A stretch of DNA of 64,000 nucleotides, from positions 1-64,000 of the forward strand of contig JAOTYM010000003.1 in the NCBI GenBank assembly GCA_029861845.1, read 5' to 3'. Source of the DNA: Gammaproteobacteria bacterium. GTDB taxonomy: Bacteria; Pseudomonadota; Gammaproteobacteria; Acidiferrobacterales; SPGG2. A program made the position numbers and the translations under genes. The notes below the pieces were generated by a model. That model saw only the letters and a program-made list of their open reading frames with translations. It had not been told where the DNA came from and did no database searches. This document shows positions 43,931 to 52,525 of this stretch, one piece after another; the stretch's first letter is position 1, and each line of letters opens with the position of its first letter.

Positions 43931-44899
43931 ATGCGCCTATTCGTCACAGTCCTAGTCGTAGTCGTGTCGATTTCGGCCATGGGGGCGCCGCCGGCGCCAA
44001 CCCATGAATCCAACCGCGCGTTGTTGGTGGGCGCCGCCCTGGGACGCTTGGACCTCGTCGCACATGCACTTGCGCGAGGTGCGGATCCCAACGCACGCGA
44101 TGACCACAATGGTAATAGCGCGCTGCACATGGCGGCACAGCTCGGGGATACGGAAGTTCTCGGTTACCTCTTGATCCATGGCGCTGATCCAAATATCGCC
44201 TCCAGCCAGGACGGGCGCACCCCACTTATCCTGGCCGCACGACAGAGCGGCGGACTGAAAGTGGTGGTCGAGTTGATTGCTAGTGGTGCCGACGTCAATC
44301 GGTCTGCGCGTGATGGCGCTACTGCCCTCATGGGTGCATCGGTGCGAGGACATGCGCATATCACTGCTACGTTGCTCGCCAACCAGGCCGATGCCAATGC
44401 AGTATCGCAAGATGGTCGTAGTGCTTTGCATCGGGCGGCGATGACGGGCCACCATGAGATCGTCGAACAGCTCTTCGACGCCGGTGCGTTCGTGGAGACA
44501 CGTGCGCGTGACGGTAACACGCCACTCGGTACCGCGGTGTATTTTGGTCAAGCCAACGTGGTCGAACGTCTTATCGAGGCCGGCGCGAGTCTCGATGGGT
44601 GGGCGCGCGGTGGCGAGACGCCACTTATGTTGGCCGTGCGCGGAAATCATCCCGAGATTCTAGCGACATTGCTTGAACGGGGTGCGGACGCTAATCTCCA
44701 AGTCAAAGACAACGGCAAGACAGCATTGTTGTTGGCGGCGGAACGCGACTTGGTAGATGCTACACGGTTGTTATTGGGCGCCGGTGCCGAAGTCAATCAT
44801 CAGGCGCACGATGGCGGTACACCGCTGGCGGCTGCGCAGGCGATTGGCGGGACGGGCACCGCTGCGCTCCTGCGCAAGGCGGGGGCCACAAACCGATAG
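43931..44899 (+). CDS. Secreted ankyrin-repeat protein (rightward copy)
   Basis: 322 residues: signal peptide (about 1-18), then about eight ankyrin repeats, with typical NSALHMAAQLGDTEVLGYLL, GRTPLILAARQ and GRSALHRAAMTGHHEIVEQL units. It likely binds proteins in the periplasm. It is convergent with, and only 33 bp from, a second ankyrin protein gene on the other strand. Confidence 0.83.
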   Translation: MRLFVTVLVVVVSISAMGAPPAPTHESNRALLVGAALGRLDLVAHALARGADPNARDDHNGNSALHMAAQLGDTEVLGYLLIHGADPNIASSQDGRTPLILAARQSGGLKVVVELIASGADVNRSARDGATALMGASVRGHAHITATLLANQADANAVSQDGRSALHRAAMTGHHEIVEQLFDAGAFVETRARDGNTPLGTAVYFGQANVVERLIEAGASLDGWARGGETPLMLAVRGNHPEILATLLERGADANLQVKDNGKTALLLAAERDLVDATRLLLGAGAEVNHQAHDGGTPLAAAQAIGGTGTAALLRKAGATNR

Positions 44900-44932
44900 G
44901 TCAGGAAAGCATTAAGCCGAGCCTGCTTGCAG

Positions 44933-45676
44933 TCATTCTTCGGCGCCGTGACGCCTCAGGAACTCGACAATGTCGTGACGTTTCTGCTTGATCGCTGCAC
45001 CCAGCGGGGTGCGACCATCGTTGGCGCTGGCATTGGCATTGGCGCCGTTAGCGATCAATAACTCAACGACCGCAAGGTGGCCGAAAGCGGCGGCGCCGTG
45101 TAAGGGCGTCGCGCCCCGCTGGTCCTTGGGGTCGACACTAGCGCCTTTAGCGATAAGCAGCGCCGCAACGTCCGCGCGGCCCATGCCACCGGCTAGATGA
45201 AGCGGTGTAACATCATTCATGCCCTTTGCATTGACCTTGGCACCCTTGTCGATTAGTAATCTGATGATGTCCACATGACCGCCAAAGACCGCCATGTGCA
45301 ATGGTGTCAAGTTATCCTTGTCTTCTTCATCGATACGGGCACCGTTGGCGACAAGTAAGCTGGCCGATGCCGTTTGGCCTTCTTGGGCGGCGGTGTGTAG
45401 CGGTGTCCAACCGCCTTTGCTCTTGGCGTTGATCTCGGCACCGGCGACAATCAGCCGCGTGACAATCTGCGTGTGGCCCTCACCGGCCGCCCAGTGGAGC
45501 GGGGTGCGGCCGGTCTTATCGGGCGCATCGACATCGGCGCCCTGGGCGATAAGCTGCTGCACCTGATCGATGTCCCCCTTATCGACCGCTTCGTGCAGTA
45601 CGCCTGCCTGACCCGATACGGCAACGACCACGGTGGCGCAGGCTAGTATGCGAAGCGCATGGCATCGTAGTTTCAT
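44933..45676 (-). CDS. Secreted ankyrin-repeat protein (leftward copy)
   Basis: About 247 residues from the ATG at 45676, starting MKLRCHALRILACATVVVAV (signal peptide). About six ankyrin repeats follow, each with the GxTPLHxAA core (GRTPLHWAAGEGHTQIVTRL, GWTPLHTAAQEGQTASASLL, DLTPLHMAVFGGHVDIIRLL-like, RGATPLHGAAAFGH). A longer reading from 45805 would add 43 residues that do not look like a signal. It is tail-to-tail with the other ankyrin gene, which points to old duplication or paired function. Confidence 0.8.
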   Translation of the reverse strand: MKLRCHALRILACATVVVAVSGQAGVLHEAVDKGDIDQVQQLIAQGADVDAPDKTGRTPLHWAAGEGHTQIVTRLIVAGAEINAKSKGGWTPLHTAAQEGQTASASLLVANGARIDEEDKDNLTPLHMAVFGGHVDIIRLLIDKGAKVNAKGMNDVTPLHLAGGMGRADVAALLIAKGASVDPKDQRGATPLHGAAAFGHLAVVELLIANGANANASANDGRTPLGAAIKQKRHDIVEFLRRHGAEE

Positions 45677-45771
45677 GACTTTGTTCTGCTCACAGTAGGC
45701 CCAGGGGTGGCATCTTTGATAGTATACATATTTTCGGAATTTGACCTTTAACAGCAGCGCCAGGCTAGACA

Positions 45772-46590
45772 GTGACAATCGCAACCTCGGCGACAGCCGA
45801 CACACTCAAATTGTTGTGTGAAGACGAACCCAGTGCGGTTGTGGTCGAGCGCCCGGACAGCCAATCAGCATACCTTTTCGTGTGCGATCACGCGGGTAAT
45901 CGAATACCGCGCAAGCTCGGTAAGCTGGGCATGCAGGACGACGATCTTGTGCGTCATATCGCTTGGGACGTCGGCGCACGTGGCCTGGCGGAAGAATTTG
46001 CCCGGCGTTTTGATGCCACCCTGGTGAAACAGGTGTACTCAAGGTTAGTAATCGACTGCAATCGGCCGCTCAATGCCGAAACTTCTATCGTCAAAATAAG
46101 CGAGGGCACCGTCGTTCCGGCTAACCAAGATCCTTCTCGTGAAGAGGTTGAAGCGCGGCGGAGCGAGATCTTTCAACCGTACCACGACACGATCGCGTCT
46201 ATCATTGACAAGCGGTTGACGAAAAAGCAACCTACCATCTTGCTGGCGATTCACAGTTTCACGCCGGTATACCATGGCGAATCCCGCCCTTGGCATATCG
46301 GCCTTTTGTATAATCGCGACGCGCGCCTAGCGAGCTTGTTCCTCGAATTGTTGGCAGAGGATGAAACACTTTGTGTGGGAGATAACCAGCCTTACTCCGT
46401 AGATGATTTTACTGACTATACACTACCTGTGCACGGCGAACGACGTCGGATTCCGTACTTACTGTTTGAAATGCGCCACGATATGATTGAGACGGAAGAG
46501 AATCAGTATCGCTGGGCGCATCGGTTGGCACATTCGCTCGAGCGCGCCCTTGAGCGTGCGCCGGGTCTTGTTGCAAATTCGCCAAGCTGA
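45772..46590 (+). CDS. N-formylglutamate amidohydrolase family protein
   Basis: 272 residues. VCDHAGNRIPRKLGKLG near the N-terminus, HIAWDVGARGLAEEFA and the SRLVIDCNRPL block, then AIHSFTPVYHGESRPWHIG match the FGase family, metal-dependent hydrolases of formyl- or acyl-amino acids; some remove protecting groups in histidine degradation (HutG-type). The start is GTG at 45772, since no ATG is suitable. No hut genes are near, so the substrate is open. It is divergent from the ankyrin gene. Confidence 0.85.
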   Translation: MTIATSATADTLKLLCEDEPSAVVVERPDSQSAYLFVCDHAGNRIPRKLGKLGMQDDDLVRHIAWDVGARGLAEEFARRFDATLVKQVYSRLVIDCNRPLNAETSIVKISEGTVVPANQDPSREEVEARRSEIFQPYHDTIASIIDKRLTKKQPTILLAIHSFTPVYHGESRPWHIGLLYNRDARLASLFLELLAEDETLCVGDNQPYSVDDFTDYTLPVHGERRRIPYLLFEMRHDMIETEENQYRWAHRLAHSLERALERAPGLVANSPS

Positions 46591-46749
46591 CTTATGTTAG
46601 TAGCCGGTTGCTGACTTACTGGCCTAGGCCACATCCTGAACCGTCATAGCCCGCTTCTTTCTTTTGATTGGCGTCTCCCGGACTCATTCATGTGGGAACG
46701 CATGTCTCCTGCAAGCGCGGTGCCTGTGGAATCCCGGATCGGGATACTG

Positions 46750-46755
46750 TATATT
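46750..46755 (+). promoter_or_regulatory. Candidate -10 box of the first cold-shock gene
   Basis: TATATT at 46750-46755, about 126 bp before the ATG. The same TATATT lies about 134 bp before the second cold-shock gene at 61109-61114. No good -35 box is visible in either case. The shared position supports a common promoter design. Confidence 0.35.
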
Positions 46756-46770
46756 GCGCCCCGCAGCTTA

Positions 46771-46881
46771 TGGATGTTGGTCTTTTCGGAAGTCCTTCCC
46801 AAGGTTCGCCGGCAATCCCCTTTCTGTAAACTGCACGAACGTTCTAACATTTAATACTTTTTGTTGAGGATCTTTCATATC
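46771..46881 (+). promoter_or_regulatory. Conserved 5' leader of cold-shock gene 1
   Basis: A long untranslated leader of about 110 nt. Its first 65 nt (GGTCTTTTCGGAA, CCAAGGTTCGCC, TGTAA-CTGCACG in order) is nearly the same as the leader of the second cold-shock gene at 61146-61248. Such leaders in cspA-type genes fold differently at low temperature and control translation. This is an alignment seen by eye; no structure was computed. Confidence 0.6.
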
Positions 46882-47085
46882 ATGCGTACGGGAACTATAA
46901 AGTGGTTCAGTGAATCCAAAGGATATGGTTTTATCACGCCGCAGGATGGCGGAAAGGACGTTTTTGTCCACCACTCCGCAATTACGGGCACGGGTTTTAA
47001 GTCCCTGGCTGAGGGGCAACGCGTGACATTCGAGGTTCAGCAGGGCCCCAAGGGCCTACAGGCGGTTGAGGTTACTGCCTCCTAG
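46882..47085 (+). CDS. Cold-shock protein, CspA family (copy 1)
   Basis: 67 residues, [20 protein letters not shown], with RNP1 KGYGFITP and RNP2 VFVHHSAI: a single cold-shock domain of the usual length, which binds single-stranded RNA or DNA. The ATG at 46882 is chosen over an upstream in-frame codon at 46861. It is almost identical to the protein at 61249-61455 in the first 45 residues; most differences lie toward the C-terminus ([17 protein letters not shown] here). Confidence 0.95.
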   Translation: MRTGTIKWFSESKGYGFITPQDGGKDVFVHHSAITGTGFKSLAEGQRVTFEVQQGPKGLQAVEVTAS

Positions 47086-47113
47086 AGCCTGACGACAGTA
47101 GATTTGAATTCAG

Positions 47114-47143
47114 GACCCCGCTACACGGCGGGGTCTATTTTTT
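47114..47143 (+). terminator. Rho-independent terminator of cold-shock gene 1
   Basis: Perfect 8 bp stem GACCCCGC / GCGGGGTC (47114-47121 and 47128-47135), a 6-nt loop, then TATTTTTT. It is 29 bp after the stop codon. Confidence 0.9.
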
Positions 47144-47193
47144 GGGCAAAAAAATTCCACCTGGTACACGCATAGCGGCACACCGTCGGGTAA

Positions 47194-47460
47194 TTAGCGC
47201 CGTTTGCGGCCCTGCGTTCGACGCGGGTCTTCGAAGCGCACGCGGAGCGCATTGCCGTTATAGGTCTTGCCATCTAGGGCAGCGAGCGCCGCACGCGCCT
47301 CATGCCCTTCCATTTCGACAAAACCAAAGCCGCGGCACTTGCGTGTGAAGATATCTGCAGCTACTTCTACCGACCGCACGGTACCGAACTCTGCAAACAA
47401 TTCCCGCACGGACCGTTCCGAGGCTTCGGCCGGCAAGTTACCAACAAACATTTTTTTCAA
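47194..47460 (-). CDS. RRM-type RNA-binding protein
   Basis: 88 residues, a single RNA recognition motif. RNP2 is MFVGNLP and RNP1 is CRGFGFVEM; the order beta-alpha-beta-beta-alpha-beta is complete (SERSVRELFAEFGTVRSVEV, ARAALAALDGKTYNGNALRV). The tail RRTQGRKRR is basic. These proteins are common RNA chaperones in bacteria. The gene is convergent with cold-shock gene 1, and an upstream GAGGAG sequence serves as the ribosome-binding site. Confidence 0.9.
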   Translation of the reverse strand: MKKMFVGNLPAEASERSVRELFAEFGTVRSVEVAADIFTRKCRGFGFVEMEGHEARAALAALDGKTYNGNALRVRFEDPRRTQGRKRR

Positions 47461-47534
47461 ATGCGTCTCCTCGCTGAATTAGACAACCAGTGTAATCGAC
47501 TGAACCCTTTGGGTCCACCAGTGCCGCTACCATA

Positions 47535-47875
47535 CTAACACATTGACGTACCGATCTGCGCCTGACAGTAGCGGTAACTCGACCAGCGATAGTCCGCCGG
47601 ATCCTGGACGAGTTTGGCGCGTACAGGATTGAGCCCGAAGTACTGGCAGCAGCTCAGGAAGTAGCTGACGGAATCAGCGAGGCTGGCCTTGTATCGGCCC
47701 TCCCACAGCGTTCCGGTTCGCTCATGGGGTGGTTGAACTGATGTACATAACTCCTACCGCCCGCCTTCACAAATCTAGGAGCACCATTACGGCGATGTGG
47801 TATCACTAGCAGATGTACGTGGGTTGCGAGAAAATGGCGCTTAAATCCCATGTTCTCTCGTTTTGCCATTATGGT
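47535..47875 (-). pseudogene. Broken REP-associated tyrosine transposase (RAYT / Y1-type)
   Basis: Two frames on the minus strand together look like the middle and C-terminal part of a RAYT protein. The first holds HVHLLVIPHR (the HUH-like motif of Y1 transposases) and GGRSYVHQFN. After a frameshift the second holds LWEGRYKASLADSVSYFLSC and LNPVRAKLVQDPADYRWSSY, the usual C-terminal blocks. The N-terminal catalytic part before HVHLL is missing or scrambled. The element is thus dead. Confidence 0.75.
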
Positions 47876-47910
47876 TTTCTGCTCACGGCGAGACCGATTA
47901 GGGAGGTGTA

Positions 47911-48107
47911 ATGCAGCTAAGCGACGTATACAGGCCGAGGTGGAGACGGTGAGACTGGAATCTTCGGCTAGAGAGGCAGTGGCGATGATGCGGCTGCGAG
48001 GATTCCGGCACCTGCCCGTGTTGAGCTAAGGCGACAAGATCGTAGGAATCGTGTCAGATCGTGATCTGCGAAATGCGGTGGTCATTTACACCGACCCGAA
48101 CAGTTGA
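47911..48107 (+). pseudogene. Broken CBS-domain gene
   Basis: An ATG with a GGGAGGTGTA ribosome-binding site starts a short reading MQLSDVY; after a frameshift the sequence reads AEVETVRLESSAREAVAMM, RLRGFRHLPVLS, then an in-frame TAA, then GDKIVGIVSDRDLRNAVV. The two halves together are one CBS unit (LPV...GIVSDRD). It lies directly after the broken RAYT, so this patch appears to be decaying. Confidence 0.75.
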
Positions 48108-48113
48108 ACCGTT

Positions 48114-48734
48114 ATGAATACAACCGAATCAGGACTGTTCTCTGGCAAGCTAGCCATGTGCCAACATAAGAGGCTTGCTACGAAATGTGCGCATAACATC
48201 CTGCTCGGGATGATTCTGTTGCTCGGTGTCGTTCCGTTTGCTGCGGCTGAGAATGCTGGCTGGTATATAGGTGGTGGTTTTGGCAGTGCTGATGATGACA
48301 AGCTCGATGACAGAGGGACCGCTTTCAAAATATTTGGTGGCTACTGGTTTAACCCGCGCCTCGCGTTAGAAGCGGCGGCGATCGGGCTTGGCGATAACAT
48401 TGGCCCCCAAGATTTAATCAAGGATGGAATTGCCGTAGAGGTGCTCGGGGCGGTGCCGGTCGGCGAGCGCTTCGAGCTGTTTGCTAAGGCGGGGTTTTTC
48501 CTCTGGGAAGTGCGGGTTGAGACTGACGATCTCGAGTGCTCCGACTTTGGGTCGGGGTTCATCTGCTTTTTCGAGGAGGATGAAATAGATGACGGCGTTG
48601 ATCCCGCCTACGGCATTGGTGTCCAATACCGTTTCCACGATCGGTGGAATGTACGTGGCGAATGGGAGCGATTTAAAAACGTTGGTGAAAGCGATGTGGA
48701 TTTGGTCTCAGTCAATATAGTATTTCGATTTTGA
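48114..48734 (+). CDS. Outer-membrane beta-barrel protein (OmpA-like barrel)
   Basis: 206 residues. After a signal sequence ending around PFAAAE come GWYIGGGFGSADD, AFKIFGGYWFNPRLALEAAA and GVQYRFHDRWNVRGEWERF; the chain ends in VNIVFRF, with the C-terminal Phe expected of barrels. This is the small eight-strand porin-like type. ATG at 48114 or 48156 could be the start; neither has a good ribosome-binding site. The function is unknown. Confidence 0.8.
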   Translation: MNTTESGLFSGKLAMCQHKRLATKCAHNILLGMILLLGVVPFAAAENAGWYIGGGFGSADDDKLDDRGTAFKIFGGYWFNPRLALEAAAIGLGDNIGPQDLIKDGIAVEVLGAVPVGERFELFAKAGFFLWEVRVETDDLECSDFGSGFICFFEEDEIDDGVDPAYGIGVQYRFHDRWNVRGEWERFKNVGESDVDLVSVNIVFRF

Positions 48735-48812
48735 AGGCCGACTTATGCCTGAAACCCACACCACTTCGCATGGCATGGCCCCAACTATGGGGATGCGATC
48801 AAGGCCAGGAGC

Positions 48813-49211
48813 ATGATCGAGATATCAAGAGTCAGTCACATCGGAATCCGGGTGGCGGACTTGGCGCGCTCGCAAGAATTTTATCGTCGATTCGGTTTCG
48901 AGTTAGTGGCGCAGGGCGAGGCCGACTACGTAGCTATCCTTAAGAGCTCGCGTGGTATTGAAATAAATCTCATCGTTAATGCTAATGGTGACAACGATGG
49001 GAATAATATTCTAATGGATATATCCCCGAAGTACCCCGGCTACACACATGTAGCCCTAGAGATTTCGTCTATTGATCAGACCGTAAAGGCGCTTGAGGAT
49101 AGCGGTATTCCTATTAGCGGTGGCCCTATGCGGCTTGGCGAAGGCATGTCGTTATTTATCCGTGACCCCGACCGCAACGTCATCGAACTGCGGGAAACGA
49201 TATCCAGCTAG
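48813..49211 (+). CDS. VOC family (glyoxalase/dioxygenase-like) protein
   Basis: 132 residues with two beta-alpha-beta-beta-beta modules: VSHIGIRVADLARSQEFYRR and THVALEISSIDQTVKALEDS, and the final DPDRNVIELRE. Metal ligands are His9, His72-like and Glu127-like. Its role is not known (lyase, dioxygenase or drug-binding). GGAG lies just before the ATG. Confidence 0.83.
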   Translation: MIEISRVSHIGIRVADLARSQEFYRRFGFELVAQGEADYVAILKSSRGIEINLIVNANGDNDGNNILMDISPKYPGYTHVALEISSIDQTVKALEDSGIPISGGPMRLGEGMSLFIRDPDRNVIELRETISS

Positions 49212-49307
49212 GTGGTCTACTCATTCTTCTGATCTCTCGGCGATACGATTTCAGTGCGTGGGCAATCCCCCCTATAATGCTGTGATCGAGCCACGGGGAG
49301 GGTAGGC

Positions 49308-50846
49308 ATGAGAAGAGCGCTGCCGGTTATATTACTCGCGGCATTTGTTGTGAGTGGTTGTGCCGTCAATCCGGTTACGGGCAAGAAGGAACTGAGCCTG
49401 ATTTCCGAGGAGCAAGAGCTCAGCATCGGAAAGCAGCAGTATTCACCGATACGCCAATCGCAGGGTGGTGATTATTCTGTTGATCCACGGATACAGACCT
49501 ATGTGAACAGTGTGGGCCAACGTTTGGCGGCAGTAAGCGATCGTAGATTGCCGTATGAATTTAGGGTACTCAACAATTCTGTACCGAACGCGTGGGCATT
49601 GCCCGGTGGCAAGATTGCTATCAACCGTGGGTTGCTGACTGAGCTCGAGAGTGAAGCTGAGTTGGCGGCGGTGCTCGGTCATGAGATTGTACACGCTGCG
49701 GCAAAGCACGGCGCCAAAGGCATGCAACGCGGCATGTTGCTCCAGGGTGCGGTACTGGCCGCTGCCGTCGCCACCCGAGAAAAACGTTATGCAAACCTTG
49801 CACAGATGGGCGCGTCTATCGGTGCGCAGCTAATTAATCAGAAACATGGCCGCGATGCGGAACGTCAATCGGATCATTACGGCATGATTTATATGTCCCG
49901 CGCCGGCTACGACCCGCAGGGGGCGGTCGATCTGCAAAGGACTTTTGTCAGACTTTCCGAGAGTCGCCAGCAAGATTGGTTGAGTGGGCTTTTCGCTGGT
50001 CACCCACCTTCGCAGGAGCGGGTGGAGAATAACGCACGCGATGCGGCTGCGCTGCCCAAGGGTGGTGAAGTAGGGCGGGAGCGCTACCGGTTAAACATAA
50101 CGCGTTTAGTAAAGAGCAAGCCCGCCTACGAAACCTATGAAAAGGCGCAAAAGGCATTGTCAGATGGTGATATTTCGCAGGCAAAGTCGTTGGTGCGAAA
50201 AGCCATCGCCGTGGAGCCACGCGAGGGGCACTTTCATTCGTTGCTTGGCGACATAGAACTACGTAACAAACGTTTCAGCACCGCCCGACGGCGTTATGAC
50301 AAGGCCATTAGCTTAAACGGCAATTTCTTTTACTATTACCTCCAAAGAGGCCTAGTTAACGAACGACTCAAGGCTAACAGCGCCGCCCAGCGCGACTTAA
50401 CGCGTAGCGTCGAGTTGTTACCAACCGCCGATGCGTTTAATGCATTGGGCAATATCGCGAGAGCGGGGCATCAATACGGCACGGCCAAACAGTATTATGC
50501 GAAAGCAGCTCGCCATCAGAGTGCAGCCGGTAAGGAGGCGTTTGGGGCGTTGGTTGAATTGGATATCTCCGACAACCCAGGCAAATACATTAAGATCCGT
50601 ACTGGCGTGAACGATGCTGGCAGTCTCATCGCTGAAATTAGCAACACTACCCCGCGCGATGTAACCGGACTAGTGCTCACGTTACAGTATCCTGACCCAG
50701 CTGGACAAATGCGACAGGTTAACCGCGCCCTACAGGGCCAGCTAGGAGCGGGGCAAAAAGAACGCATCAATCTAGGGATCGCCGTAAGCCGTGCCCAAGC
50801 CGGGCAAGTTCGAAGCGGTATCGTCGCGGCCCGTATTGCACCATAG
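49308..50846 (+). CDS. M48-family metalloprotease lipoprotein with TPR region (LoiP/BepA-like)
   Basis: 512 residues. Lipobox FVVSGC (Cys18). Zinc site HEIVH (125-129), the glutamate in the following helix (ERQSDHYG), and PNAWALPGG are typical of YcaL/LoiP/BepA. The C-terminal half, about 285-430, carries TPR-like repeats, as in BepA, and then about 80 residues of an extra domain. It should act in the periplasm on outer-membrane proteins. GGGGAGGG precedes the ATG. Confidence 0.9.
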   Translation: MRRALPVILLAAFVVSGCAVNPVTGKKELSLISEEQELSIGKQQYSPIRQSQGGDYSVDPRIQTYVNSVGQRLAAVSDRRLPYEFRVLNNSVPNAWALPGGKIAINRGLLTELESEAELAAVLGHEIVHAAAKHGAKGMQRGMLLQGAVLAAAVATREKRYANLAQMGASIGAQLINQKHGRDAERQSDHYGMIYMSRAGYDPQGAVDLQRTFVRLSESRQQDWLSGLFAGHPPSQERVENNARDAAALPKGGEVGRERYRLNITRLVKSKPAYETYEKAQKALSDGDISQAKSLVRKAIAVEPREGHFHSLLGDIELRNKRFSTARRRYDKAISLNGNFFYYYLQRGLVNERLKANSAAQRDLTRSVELLPTADAFNALGNIARAGHQYGTAKQYYAKAARHQSAAGKEAFGALVELDISDNPGKYIKIRTGVNDAGSLIAEISNTTPRDVTGLVLTLQYPDPAGQMRQVNRALQGQLGAGQKERINLGIAVSRAQAGQVRSGIVAARIAP

Positions 50847-50858
50847 GCTGTTGACTTA

Positions 50859-51506
50859 ATGTGGGTAAGGGCGATTGCCGCGTCGGCAGTTCTACTAACC
50901 GCGATAGTTTGGTCGAATGTAGGTTGGACGCGCGATTTCTTATCCAAGCTAGAAGAAGGCGTTGCTCGTGAAATTAATTTAGCAAGAACCGATCCTGGTC
51001 AGTACGCCTCTTTTCTTGAGGAATGGAGTCAATACTACAACGATAAGGAAATCGAACGTGCCGGCCAACCAACAATCATTACTCAAGAAGGGGTTTCGGC
51101 GGTAAAGGAAGCGATTCGATACCTACGTGTGGCCAGTTCCTTGCCTTTACTTAAGATCTCAATCGGCATGTCGTTGGCTGCCAAAGACCATGTCAAAGAA
51201 CTCGGTCCAGCCGGGAAATTGGGACACAAGGGGTTGACTAGCAGTTGGCCCACAGATCGCGTAAGTCGTTACGGGAAGTGGAAGGAGGCCTTAGGAGAGG
51301 CCATTTACTATGGTCGAGACGATGCGCGGGAAGTAGTGATGGCGCTAATCATTGACGACGGTGTGCCTAGCCGTGGTCATCGACATCACATCTTCGATCC
51401 CGCTTTTCGCATTGTGGGCGTCGCTTGTGGTCCCCACGCGACCTATGAATCAATGTGTGTAATTACCTTCGCGGGCAGCTATATAGAGCGCACCCAGGGA
51501 CAGTAA
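50859..51506 (+). CDS. CAP/SCP-domain secreted protein
   Basis: 215 residues with a signal peptide (about 1-24). EINLARTDPGQYASFLEEW, LGHKGLTSS and GHRHHIFDPAFRIVGVACG are the CAP (PR-1/SCP) motifs. Members are secreted proteins of diverse role. It is 12 bp after the M48 protease gene, so the two are probably co-transcribed and may act together on the envelope. Confidence 0.82.
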   Translation: MWVRAIAASAVLLTAIVWSNVGWTRDFLSKLEEGVAREINLARTDPGQYASFLEEWSQYYNDKEIERAGQPTIITQEGVSAVKEAIRYLRVASSLPLLKISIGMSLAAKDHVKELGPAGKLGHKGLTSSWPTDRVSRYGKWKEALGEAIYYGRDDAREVVMALIIDDGVPSRGHRHHIFDPAFRIVGVACGPHATYESMCVITFAGSYIERTQGQ

Positions 51507-51709
51507 GGGTTAATAGTGCTCGTCTGGGTATCGGGCTGAGCGCTAGATTTAGTTGCTCAAAGAGTGGCGTAAGCGACGTTTTTCGGGTTCGATCTAACCT
51601 GGCTCACCCTTTAAGTATTTGTTTGTTAAAGATTTTTCCTATACCCCGACACTCTGTGGCATGCGAATTGCAGCCATACCAAGACACTGACCGAAAGGGT
51701 GCCTTAGTG
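51507..51709. other. Intergenic region before the three-gene operon
   Basis: About 200 bp with no gene. AAAGGGTG near 51694 could be a ribosome-binding site for the next gene. No clear promoter. Confidence 0.35.
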
Positions 51710-52525
51710 ATGAAAAACGTTCTCAAGCGGGATGGAACCAGTCTGGAACGACCCGGCGCCGTCGATGATCTCTACAGCGACGCTTCGTCGCCGACGTTGA
51801 TTAAGCCGCTGCCCGACAAGGCGGAAACGATAGAAACAGTCGTGCCCATGAGCCGGCGGCTACGGGCGCTGTTCGAAAGGATGCGTAATCCGGGGCACGA
51901 TCCTTACCGCTACCTTCTGATGCTGCGATTCGTGCTTCTCAATTTAGTGGCTTTTGCGCTCTTAGGCGTCGCTTATGTTCATGGCCTTGTCGATATGGTC
52001 GTCGCCGCCGATCGCACGTACTTGTCTGTGATTATTGGTTTCGTGTTCTTGTTGGGGCTTGGCCTTTGCGGGCGCAAGGTCTGGCAAACGAGCCAAGAGC
52101 TTAATCGGGTGCGGCGACCCGGTATGGTGGCTCGATCCAGCGTCGTGCGAGATCTGGAGCGATTGCGCACACGCGACCCGGAAGGTCGCGGAAATCTCAT
52201 CGGTGCTTTGCGCTTGACGCTTTCGCATCGCATCTCGATTGTGCGCCACATTGCTAACAGTCTGGTACTGCTCGGGCTTATCGGTACCGTGCTCGGTTTT
52301 ATCATCGCGCTGTCTGGTGTCGATGCAGAGCGTGCCTCAGACATCAACGCGATCACACCGATGATCTCTACCTTGATAAGTGGCATGTCGACGGCGCTTT
52401 ATACAACGTTGGTGGGCGCCATCCTGAACGTATGGCTCATGGCCAACCATCAGCTGTTGGCAAGCGGTACGGTTAAACTAATCGCCTCGCTAATGGAATC
52501 GGCGGACACGCATGCGCGAAATTGA
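51710..52525 (+). CDS. MotA/TolQ/ExbB-like membrane protein, first gene of a three-gene operon
   Basis: About 271 residues from the ATG at 51710 (an in-frame GTG is 3 bp upstream). Four helices: about 67-88, 96-120, 178-205 and 222-245. The second pair holds VLLGLIGTVLGFIIALSGV and STLISGMSTALYTTLVGAIL, the TolQ/ExbB/MotA core. An N-terminal cytoplasmic stretch of about 65 residues is charged. The next gene overlaps by 14 bp. The earlier ORF from 51455 is rejected because its first 85 residues look random. Confidence 0.8.
   Translation: MKNVLKRDGTSLERPGAVDDLYSDASSPTLIKPLPDKAETIETVVPMSRRLRALFERMRNPGHDPYRYLLMLRFVLLNLVAFALLGVAYVHGLVDMVVAADRTYLSVIIGFVFLLGLGLCGRKVWQTSQELNRVRRPGMVARSSVVRDLERLRTRDPEGRGNLIGALRLTLSHRISIVRHIANSLVLLGLIGTVLGFIIALSGVDAERASDINAITPMISTLISGMSTALYTTLVGAILNVWLMANHQLLASGTVKLIASLMESADTHARN

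Noticed and set aside
43952-44650. 232-residue frame on the minus strand
   Set aside because: It lies wholly inside the ankyrin gene, where periodic repeats create long antisense frames.
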